Assembly (NCBI GenBank): GCA_946482115.1
Contig: CAMLQP010000201.1
Location: 1-5,475, forward strand
Origin: an uncultured Comamonadaceae bacterium
Lineage (GTDB): Bacteria > Pseudomonadota > Gammaproteobacteria > Burkholderiales > Burkholderiaceae
Length of the DNA stretch: 5,475 nt
Direction: 5' to 3'
Shown piece after piece: positions 1 to 5,475 of this stretch. The notes beneath the pieces are model-generated. The model had not been told where the DNA came from. It saw nothing but the letters and a program-made list of their open reading frames with translations, and made no database searches. Both the position numbers and the translations under genes were made by a program. Position 1 is the stretch's first letter. Each line of letters opens with the position of its first letter.

Positions 1-1244
1 CTCAGATCCTGGTTGCCGCTCGCAATCTCCGCGCTCGCCGTCGTGATGCTGTCGGCGCTCTGGCGGATCTGGCTCAACATCTGCTGGAACCGCTGGCGCA
101 TGGCCTCGACCTCCTCGACCAGGCGGCCGATCTCGTCGCGGCGGCCAGCCTGGAAGGCCTGGGTCAGATCGCCCTGGGCAACGGTGGTGACGGCGGCAGT
201 GAGCTGCTGCAGCGGCTGGCTAACCGTACGGCGGATCAGCACGAAGAAGCACAGGCCGAGGATGACGGTGGTCACGGCCAGCAGCGCCCAGAAGGCGTAC
301 ATGGTGGACCAGTGCGTGGCCATGGCCTCGGTGTCCGAGACCTCGGCCACCACCCACCAGCCGGCGCTGCCCGTCTTGCGCAGCACGGCCCAGGGTTTGG
401 CAGTCCCGGTGCCCAGCAACGGCAGCGCCTCGCGCACGAAACCGTCCGGCGCCTCGCCCAGCGCCTTGAGAAAGCCTTCCGCCTGGGGCGCCACGTCCAG
501 CACACGCTTGCCGGCGGCCGTGGGATGCAGCGCGAACACCGCGGTGGCCGGCCCGCTGCGCGGGTCGATCACGAAGGTGCCGCCCGTCTCGAAGAACCTC
601 GCATCGGCGAGCAGCTTCTCGAGTTCGGTCTGGAAGCTGGAGATGTCGAAGCCGATGAACAGCAGGCCGACCACCTTGCCGCTGTTGTCCTTGACCGGCT
701 CGTAGTGCGACATGTAGGGCTTGCCGAACAGGCTGACCCGCCCGGTGTAGGGCTGGCCCGCCGCCATGCGGGAATAGGCCGGGCTGGCGCGGTCCAGCAG
801 GGTGCCATCGGCCCGTTCCCCGTTCTCTTTCTTAAGCGAGGTGGAGATGCGGATGAAGTCGTCGCCCTTGCGCGCGAACACGGTCGCCACGCCGCCGGTG
901 TTCGTGTTGAACCAGTCCACCTCGGTGGTGTCGCCGTTGAGCGTGGCGCCGAAGCTCTTGAGCTGGCCGGTGGCCTCGTCAAGCGTGAAAATCGGGTCGA
1001 ACCGCTCGCGGAAGCTCTTGAAAGACTGCTGGGCCAGCACCTTGGAGGTGTTGTCCAGGGCATCCATGGAGCTGGCAACCGAGCCGGTCTTGTCGGCCAC
1101 CCAGGTGATCAGGCGCGCGCGGGACCGGTCTTCGGCCACCACGCTCATGACGGTGCTGATCAGCGCCAGCACGCCGGCCAGCAGCGCCACGGAATAGATG
1201 GTCACCCGGCGGGCGACCGAAGATGCGGATGGGTGTTTGCTCAA
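1..1244 (-). CDS. Methyl-accepting chemotaxis protein with periplasmic Cache sensor (3' end outside window)
   Basis: Inner-membrane chemoreceptor that senses a periplasmic ligand and controls CheA through CheW. 414 codons are visible; the rest of the signalling domain lies beyond the left edge. TM1 spans about residues 15-36. The periplasmic sensor covers about 40-310 and looks like the Cache_3/Cache_2 fusion type: VATVFARKGDDFIRISTSL (119-137), a D151/Y157 stretch, and VVGLLFIGFD (191-200). TM2 is about 313-337. HAMP follows (about 338-390) with its proline at 344 and DEIG at 370-373. The visible end, TASAEIASGNQDL (402-414), is the usual start of the methylation helix in Tsr/Tar-like receptors. 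I chose the TTG at 1242-1244 because an AGGGAG ribosome site sits six bases upstream and the next in-frame GTG would cut into the N-terminal tail. It is downstream of cheW on the same strand, probably co-transcribed. The ligand cannot be read from the sequence. Family assignment is firm; the Cache subtype is less so. Confidence 0.93.
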   Translation of the reverse strand, partial: MSKHPSASSVARRVTIYSVALLAGVLALISTVMSVVAEDRSRARLITWVADKTGSVASSMDALDNTSKVLAQQSFKSFRERFDPIFTLDEATGQLKSFGATLNGDTTEVDWFNTNTGGVATVFARKGDDFIRISTSLKKENGERADGTLLDRASPAYSRMAAGQPYTGRVSLFGKPYMSHYEPVKDNSGKVVGLLFIGFDISSFQTELEKLLADARFFETGGTFVIDPRSGPATAVFALHPTAAGKRVLDVAPQAEGFLKALGEAPDGFVREALPLLGTGTAKPWAVLRKTGSAGWWVVAEVSDTEAMATHWSTMYAFWALLAVTTVILGLCFFVLIRRTVSQPLQQLTAAVTTVAQGDLTQAFQAGRRDEIGRLVEEVEAMRQRFQQMLSQIRQSADSITTASAEIASGNQDL

Positions 1245-1250
1245 GCGTGT

Positions 1251-1256
1251 CTCCCT
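1251..1256 (-). promoter_or_regulatory. Ribosome binding site for the chemoreceptor TTG start
   Basis: The minus strand reads AGGGAG, then six bases, then TTG (1242-1244). This is the best Shine-Dalgarno near the beginning of the receptor frame and is the reason for choosing a TTG start. No ATG occurs in frame before the first membrane segment. Confidence 0.65.
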
Positions 1257-1273
1257 CTGGTCGTGTTCAACCC

Positions 1274-1299
1274 CGGCGGGCCGCCTGGCAGGCCCGCCG
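1274..1299 (-). other. GC-rich hairpin between cheW and the chemoreceptor gene
   Basis: Positions 1274-1282 and 1291-1299 are a perfect 9-bp inverted repeat (minus-strand arms CGGCGGGCC and GGCCCGCCG) around an 8-base loop. It lies 19 bases after the cheW stop codon and about 18 bases before the receptor ribosome site. No T-run follows it on the minus strand, so it is not a classical intrinsic terminator. It could be an mRNA processing or stabilising element, or a weak attenuator that sets the CheW-to-receptor ratio. Structure is seen in the sequence; function is inference. Confidence 0.45.
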
Positions 1300-1317
1300 C
1301 CTCGTGCGCGAGCGCGG

Positions 1318-1842
1318 TCAGTTCAGCGCGGCGCTGTCGATCAGCCCCATGTCGGCGCTGCTCATCAGGGCCTCGATGTCCATGAGGATGAGCATGCGCT
1401 CACCCACGCTGGCGATGCCGGTGATGAAGGTGGTGTCCACCGTGGTGCTCATTTCGGGAGCGGGGTTGATCTGGTCGCGCGCGAGCTCGAGCACGTCGGA
1501 CACCGAATCCACCACCGCGCCGACCACTCGGCCCTTGACGTTGAGCACGATGACCACGGTGAAACCGTTGTACTCGACCGACTCGCAGCCCAGTTTGATG
1601 CGCAGGTCCACCACCGGCACGATGACGCCGCGCAGGTTGACCACGCCCTTGATGAAGGACGGTGCGTTGGCGATGCGGGTCGGCTCTTCGTAGGAACGGA
1701 TTTCCTGCACGCGCAGGATGTCGATGCCGTATTCCTCGGCGCCCAGGCGGAAGGTCAGGAACTCGGCGGAGCCCTTGGAGGTGCCGCTGGCTTCGGCAGC
1801 GCGGCTGCGGCCCGCCGCAGCGACCTGGGTGGGGGTGTTCAT
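1318..1842 (-). CDS. cheW: Chemotaxis adaptor protein CheW
   Basis: Cytoplasmic scaffold that couples chemoreceptor signalling tips to the histidine kinase CheA in chemosensory arrays. The protein is 174 residues, within the usual size for single-domain CheW. An Ala/Ser/Gly-rich N-terminal tail (about 1-24) precedes the CheW domain (about 25-160). Typical landmarks are [21 protein letters not shown] (28-48, split here as one beta-rich block), [12 protein letters not shown] (61-72) with the conserved NLRG turn, VVDLR (77-81), [13 protein letters not shown] (106-118) and the closing LMDIEAL (153-159). The ATG at 1840-1842 is chosen over an upstream in-frame ATG (1891-1893) because AAGGAG lies five bases before it, and the upstream start would overlap the candidate promoter. 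It is first in a unit with the chemoreceptor gene; cheA is not adjacent upstream, where a SulP gene stands instead. If the genome holds several CheW copies, this one may serve a particular array, which cannot be judged here. Confidence 0.96.
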   Translation of the reverse strand: MNTPTQVAAAGRSRAAEASGTSKGSAEFLTFRLGAEEYGIDILRVQEIRSYEEPTRIANAPSFIKGVVNLRGVIVPVVDLRIKLGCESVEYNGFTVVIVLNVKGRVVGAVVDSVSDVLELARDQINPAPEMSTTVDTTFITGIASVGERMLILMDIEALMSSADMGLIDSAALN

Positions 1843-1847
1843 GTGAT

Positions 1848-1853
1848 CTCCTT
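1848..1853 (-). promoter_or_regulatory. Ribosome binding site of cheW
   Basis: The minus strand reads AAGGAG, five bases (ATCAC), then ATG at 1840-1842. This near-perfect Shine-Dalgarno fixes the cheW start and argues against the in-frame ATG 51 bases further upstream, which has no comparable site. Confidence 0.8.
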
Positions 1854-1882
1854 GAACAAATGTAAATCCGGCAACAGTCGGA

Positions 1883-1909
1883 GTATCGGCCAAAAAAGAC
1901 CCACCTCAA
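1883..1909 (-). promoter_or_regulatory. Candidate sigma-28 (FliA) promoter for cheW and the receptor gene
   Basis: On the minus strand GCCGATAC (1883-1890) matches the flagellar sigma-28 -10 element GCCGATAA at seven of eight bases. Exactly 15 bases upstream lies TTGA (1906-1909), which matches the core TAAA of the -35 element at only two of four bases. The -10 ends 40 bases before the cheW ATG, so transcription would begin roughly 30-35 bases upstream of it, with the ribosome site in the leader. FliA control of chemotaxis genes is established in enterobacteria and common in other flagellated proteobacteria. The weak -35 half lowers confidence. Confidence 0.45.
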
Positions 1910-1935
1910 GCCCCACGACCGCTACCTCCCTCATA

Positions 1936-1959
1936 GAGGCTTAGCCTGTCGCAAGCCCC
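1936..1959 (-). terminator. Weak hairpin after the SulP gene
   Basis: The minus strand downstream of the SulP stop can pair GGGGCTT (1953-1959) with AAGCCTC (1936-1942) over seven base pairs including one G-U, around a 10-base loop. No T-run follows directly; the nearest, six T's at 1892-1897, is about 40 bases further on and sits in the spacer of the candidate cheW promoter. It may help define the SulP mRNA end, but as an intrinsic terminator it is poor. Confidence 0.2.
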
Positions 1960-1967
1960 CTGATATG

Positions 1968-3794
1968 TCAACCCGGATTTACATTGTCAGCGAGGCCGGG
2001 CGCGGGCCGTTTGTCACATTCACCAAATAAACGTATCCGGCAACGACCGCAGATGGCCGGGTCGAGCCGAGGCACGATGGCTGCGATGGCCGATGCCTTG
2101 TCCGGGAACACGTGGTCGGCCCCCAGTGCGGCATCGAAGCCCGTGCGGTGCCAGGTTTCCAGCACCTCCGGCCGTGGCCGGTGGAAATAGAGGTCACCCC
2201 CCATGGCCCGGCGCGCACGCAGTTCCTGCGACCACAGCTCGGCACCGGCCAGGTCGATGAAATTCATGCTCTTGGCCATCACCAGCAGGTGGCGCGGCGG
2301 ATCGGCTCCCTGGCGCAGCGCGTGCAGGCGGTCCGCCACATGCTGCTGGGCCCCGAAGTACACGTCGCCCTCCATGCGCAACAGCTTGAGCTGGGGGCAT
2401 TCCGGCAAGGCCTCCGGCGTGGAGGCGACCACCACGAAACGGCGGCCAGCCTCTCGGCTGTCGAAGCCCATGTCGCGCATTGCGGGGTGCGAGGTCCGGT
2501 GCAGGTAGGCCATCAGCGACAGCAGCGTGCCCAGCAGGATGGCCAGCTCCAGCCGCAGCGTCACGGTGGCCGCCGCCGTGGCCAGGGCGATCCAGAAATC
2601 GCGCCGGGCCACCCGCCACAGCTCGCGCCAGCGCCGCAGGTCCAGCAGGTTCCAGGCCACCAGCACCAGCAGCGCAGCGATCGCCGCCATGGGGATGTGG
2701 GCCAGCACCGGCGCCACCGCCCCCACCATGACCAGCAGGAACGCCGCCGCGAACACCGCTGCCAGCGGCGTGCGCGCGCCGGCCTGCCAGTTGGGCACCG
2801 ACCGGTTGAGGGAGCCGCAGGACACGTAGCACGAGAAGAACGAACCCACCACATTGGACAGGCCCTGGCCGACGAACTCGCGGTTGGCATCCACGCGCTG
2901 GCCGCTGCGAGCCGCCAGCGCCTTGGCGATGGACACCGTCTGCCCCAGCGCCACGATGGTCAGGGCCAGTGCCAGGCCCAGCAGTTCGGGCAGACGCGAC
3001 CAGTCGACGTGCGGCGCGCCGAACACCGGCCAGGGCGAAGGGATCTGGCCCACGGTTCGCAGGGCCGGTCCGGCGTTGTCACCGAGCCGCGGCAGCCAGG
3101 CCAGATTCCAGGCCGCCGCCAGCGCAGTGCCCGCCACCAGCCCCAGCAGCATGTGCGGCCAGCGCGGCCGCCAGCGCTGCACCAGCACGACCACGACCAG
3201 GGTGACGCCGGCCACCGCGGCAGCGGGCGCCTGCACCTCGCGCCACTGCGCCGCCAGGTGGAGCAGCACCGGCCCCGCGCCGCGCACGCCGCCGGCCTGC
3301 AGGCCGAGCGCATCCACCAGCGCGTACAGCGCGATCAGCAGCGCCGCCCCGACGGTGAACCCGAACAGTGCGGTGGGCGAGATGAAATTGGCCAGCGCGC
3401 CCAGCTTGAGCATGCCGATGGCGCACTGCATCAGGCCCACCAGCAGCGTCAGCACCAGCGCCAGCTGCACATAGGCCGGGCTGCCAGTGGCCGCCAGCGG
3501 CGCCAGCATGGCCATGAGCGCCAGCGAGATCGCATTGGTGGGGCCCGACACCACATGCCAGCTGGAGCCGGCCAGCGCGGCCACCACAGCCGGCACGATG
3601 GCGGTGTAAATGCCCATCTCGACCGGCAGGCCAGCCAGCGCGGCAAACGCGATGCCCTGCGGCAGCGCGAGCACCATGCCCAGCAGGCCCGCCAGGGCGT
3701 CGGCGCGCAGGGACTGGCGGTTGACCAGGGCCGGCCACTCGCCGAACAGGCGGTGCGACCAGGGAGCGGGGGAAACGTGGGGTGAATGGGCCAT
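1968..3794 (-). CDS. SulP-family inorganic anion transporter with C-terminal STAS domain
   Basis: Inner-membrane transporter of the SLC26/SulP family, whose members carry sulfate, bicarbonate or other small anions; the substrate here cannot be assigned. The 608-residue protein opens with a short polar N-terminus (1-30), followed by a long hydrophobic membrane domain (about 31-430). The family signature is PQGIAFAALAGLPVEMGIY (45-63), with SGPTNAIS (83-90) next and GSLNRSVPNWQAGARTPLA (327-345) in the substrate-site region. A cytoplasmic STAS domain follows (about 465-575), with NFIDLAGAELW at 511-521. The tail carries C582, C585 and C593 in ICGRCRIRLFGEC, a CxxC-x7-C pattern that could bind a metal (inference). 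The ATG at 3792-3794 is preferred; an in-frame TTG at 3810-3812 would add six residues, and neither has a clear ribosome site. A possible TATGCT -10 at 3812-3817 would put the transcript start after the TTG, favouring the ATG. It is divergent from the next gene and unrelated to chemotaxis as far as can be seen. Confidence 0.92.
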   Translation of the reverse strand: MAHSPHVSPAPWSHRLFGEWPALVNRQSLRADALAGLLGMVLALPQGIAFAALAGLPVEMGIYTAIVPAVVAALAGSSWHVVSGPTNAISLALMAMLAPLAATGSPAYVQLALVLTLLVGLMQCAIGMLKLGALANFISPTALFGFTVGAALLIALYALVDALGLQAGGVRGAGPVLLHLAAQWREVQAPAAAVAGVTLVVVVLVQRWRPRWPHMLLGLVAGTALAAAWNLAWLPRLGDNAGPALRTVGQIPSPWPVFGAPHVDWSRLPELLGLALALTIVALGQTVSIAKALAARSGQRVDANREFVGQGLSNVVGSFFSCYVSCGSLNRSVPNWQAGARTPLAAVFAAAFLLVMVGAVAPVLAHIPMAAIAALLVLVAWNLLDLRRWRELWRVARRDFWIALATAAATVTLRLELAILLGTLLSLMAYLHRTSHPAMRDMGFDSREAGRRFVVVASTPEALPECPQLKLLRMEGDVYFGAQQHVADRLHALRQGADPPRHLLVMAKSMNFIDLAGAELWSQELRARRAMGGDLYFHRPRPEVLETWHRTGFDAALGADHVFPDKASAIAAIVPRLDPAICGRCRIRLFGECDKRPAPGLADNVNPG

Positions 3795-3835
3795 GGCAAG
3801 GGAAGGCCACAAGCATACCGGCTGTCACCAGCACT

Positions 3836-3858
3836 GACCGACGGGCGGGCGACCGACG
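3836..3858. repeat. 8-bp direct repeat in the divergent intergenic region
   Basis: GACCGACG occurs at 3836-3843 and again at 3851-3858, a 15-base period. It lies in the 110-bp region between the divergent SulP and unknown-protein genes (3795-3904), just upstream of the possible SulP -10. Paired half-sites of this kind can be operators, but a one-and-a-half-turn spacing and GC-rich composition make chance quite possible. Nothing else in the region stands out apart from the promoter candidates described. Confidence 0.3.
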
Positions 3859-3869
3859 ATGCCCGGGGG

Positions 3870-3899
3870 CTGGCAGCGGGCGGCGCCTTTTGTGATACT
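3870..3899 (+). promoter_or_regulatory. Possible promoter of the unknown gene
   Basis: TGTGATACT at 3891-3899 resembles an extended -10 (TGn followed by GATACT, four of six to TATAAT). CTGGCA at 3870-3875 matches TTGACA at four of six, with an 18-base spacer. The expected transcription start, six to seven bases after the -10, would fall on or next to the ATG at 3905, so the message would be leaderless. This is a motif reading only. Confidence 0.25.
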
Positions 3900-3904
3900 C
3901 GGCC

Positions 3905-4558
3905 ATGGCCGCCTCGACCCCCTCCTCCTCCCACGGCATCTGGCAATGGCTGCGCCGCGCCTCTGGCGCGCCAGCCCGCGCCGCCTCCGGTACGCCGGCA
4001 CCCCCCCCCGCCAAGCACCAGCGCGCGGCCAACCGCGAACGGCTGTTCGGCGTGGTGCGCGAGAACATGATCCGGGCCGGCGTGCTCAGCAGCACCTACA
4101 AGTTCAAGGTGCTCACGCTCGATCCGGCGGGCCAGCAGTTCATCGTGATGGTGGACTGGCAACCCGGCGCCGCGCGCACCGATGCCGCCACCGGCCTGAT
4201 GCTGGAGCAGGGGCTGCAGCAGCTGGCGCGTGAGCGGCTGGGGTTCCGGGTCAAGGCGGTGTACTGGCGGCACGCCAGCGCCAAGGCCGACCGGGCCCAG
4301 GCACCCGAACCCGCCACGCCTGCGCCGGCTCCTGCCGTGTCCCGGCCGGCGGCGCCGGCCGACCCCCACGCGGTGTCGGACGACGAGCTGCTGGCCTTCC
4401 GTGCCGCGCTGCGTTCACCGGAGGTTGCCCGGCCCGCCGCGGCGCCCGACCCGGGCCGCGGGGACGCGGTGGACTTTCAGCCCACCGTGATCACCGACGA
4501 CGCACCCAGCACCGATTTCGGCGCGCTCAGCGAGACCCAGTTCGGCAAGCTGAAGTGA
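3905..4558 (+). CDS. Uncharacterised protein with conserved-looking core and Pro/Ala-rich linkers
   Basis: I do not recognise a named family. The 217-residue protein has four parts. The N-terminus (1-40) is basic and Ala/Pro-rich with IWQWLRR at 12-18, and includes a Pro33-Pro35 run encoded by a C9 tract. A compact core (about 41-124) reads NRERLFGVVRENMIRAGVLS (43-62), then YKFKVLTLD (65-73) and FIVMVDW (79-85), a helix and two strand-like stretches, followed by a helix (97-111) and FRVKAVYWRH (114-123), possibly another strand. A Pro/Ala linker (about 131-155) follows, then an acidic C-terminus with DDELLAFRAAL (159-169) and a short FGALSETQFGKLK end. There is no signal peptide or membrane segment, so it is probably cytoplasmic. 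The alpha-beta pattern would suit a small binding or regulatory domain, which is inference. The ATG at 3905 has no Shine-Dalgarno, and only GTG or distant ATG alternatives exist inside the core. Codon bias matches its neighbours, supporting a real gene. It converges directly on purB. Confidence 0.82.
   Translation: MAASTPSSSHGIWQWLRRASGAPARAASGTPAPPPAKHQRAANRERLFGVVRENMIRAGVLSSTYKFKVLTLDPAGQQFIVMVDWQPGAARTDAATGLMLEQGLQQLARERLGFRVKAVYWRHASAKADRAQAPEPATPAPAPAVSRPAAPADPHAVSDDELLAFRAALRSPEVARPAAAPDPGRGDAVDFQPTVITDDAPSTDFGALSETQFGKLK
4001..4009 (+). repeat. C9 homopolymer inside the unknown gene
   Basis: Nine consecutive C's encode Pro33-Pro34-Pro35, between the basic N-terminus and the core of the unknown protein. 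Tracts of this length can slip during replication or be miscounted in sequencing; a gain or loss of one base would shift the frame before the core. The frame as given is open throughout, so the count is probably right here. Confidence 0.6.

Positions 4559-5475
<917 letters not shown>

Larger units (their letters stand above)
1859..1985. repeat. 13-bp inverted repeat flanking the SulP-cheW intergenic region
   Basis: AATGTAAATCCGG at 1859-1871 is repeated exactly as its reverse complement at 1973-1985, 101 bases away. The left arm lies in the cheW leader, between the candidate promoter and the ribosome site. The right arm overlaps the last codons of the SulP gene (encoding Asn-Val-Asn-Pro near the C-terminus). 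In addition the 10-mer ATCCGGCAAC occurs directly repeated at 1866-1875 and 2035-2044. The arms are AT-richer than the surrounding DNA. The function is unknown; a regulator site, a long-range RNA stem, a remnant of local duplication, or chance are all possible. Confidence 0.5.

Noticed and set aside
312..1385. A 357-codon open frame on the plus strand, opposite the chemoreceptor and the end of cheW
   Set aside because: The translation has no recognisable motif and runs antisense to two well-supported genes; it is a GC-bias shadow.
1318..1893. Longer cheW starting at the upstream ATG (1891-1893)
   Set aside because: It lacks a ribosome site, adds residues not typical of CheW, and overlaps the candidate sigma-28 -10; the ATG at 1842 has an AAGGAG five bases before it.
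1892..1897. The six-T run on the minus strand as an intrinsic terminator for SulP
   Set aside because: No stable hairpin lies immediately upstream of it; the nearest weak stem is about 40 bases away, and the run falls within the candidate cheW promoter spacer.
1198..1944. A 248-codon plus-strand frame across cheW
   Set aside because: It is antisense to a confident gene, rich in His, Asp, Gly and Ala, and without motif.
2112..3785. A 557-codon open frame on the plus strand, opposite the SulP gene
   Set aside because: Its product is a low-complexity mix of His, Gln, Arg, Gly and Ala without domains. It mirrors the SulP codons, whose third-position G/C bias removes stops from the opposite strand.
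3079..4095. A 338-codon minus-strand frame overlapping both SulP and the start of the unknown gene
   Set aside because: It overlaps SulP in another frame on the same strand, is Arg/Gly/Ala-rich and low in complexity, and SulP is clearly the real gene.
3449..4369. A 306-codon minus-strand frame covering the SulP start and most of the unknown gene
   Set aside because: It is antisense to the unknown gene and in another frame of SulP, with repetitive composition and no domain.

Overview
The window is GC-rich chromosomal DNA with strong G/C bias at third codon positions. The protein types present suggest a motile betaproteobacterium of the Burkholderiales, most likely Comamonadaceae or a close relative: a chemoreceptor with a long fused Cache sensor, a SulP transporter with a cysteine tail, a beta/gamma-type PurB, and a small protein of a kind I associate with that family. 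The taxonomic call is inference from protein style; no rRNA or other marker is present.

Layout, left to right. (1) Positions 1-1244, minus strand: a methyl-accepting chemotaxis protein cut by the left edge. Visible are TM1, a periplasmic Cache-type sensor, TM2, HAMP and the first residues of the signalling helix. (2) 1318-1842, minus: the adaptor CheW, about 73 bp upstream of the receptor gene, with a GC-rich perfect hairpin in the gap. A strong Shine-Dalgarno and a candidate sigma-28 (FliA) promoter precede cheW, so cheW and the receptor gene look like one flagellar/chemotaxis transcription unit reading leftwards out of the window. (3) 1968-3794, minus: a SulP-family inorganic anion transporter with a membrane domain, a C-terminal STAS domain and a cysteine tail. 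(4) 3795-3904: a 110-bp divergent intergenic region. (5) 3905-4558, plus: an unrecognised small protein with a conserved-looking core and Pro/Ala-rich linkers. (6) 4559-5475, minus: the C-terminal two-thirds of adenylosuccinate lyase (PurB), cut by the right edge. Genes 5 and 6 converge with no intergenic base; their stop codons together form the palindrome TGATCA.

Only cheW and the receptor gene share an obvious function: CheW links receptor signalling domains to the kinase CheA, which is not in this window. SulP, the unknown protein and PurB appear to be unrelated neighbours. No stretch over 300 bp lacks a gene, and I see no mobile element, CRISPR array, tRNA or rRNA. I did not find a convincing new multi-gene system. 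The points most worth a second look are the FliA-like promoter, the unusual zero-gap gene end with a nearby UUCG hairpin, the uncharacterised protein with an internal C9 tract and possibly leaderless start, and a cluster of short repeats around the SulP/cheW junction.
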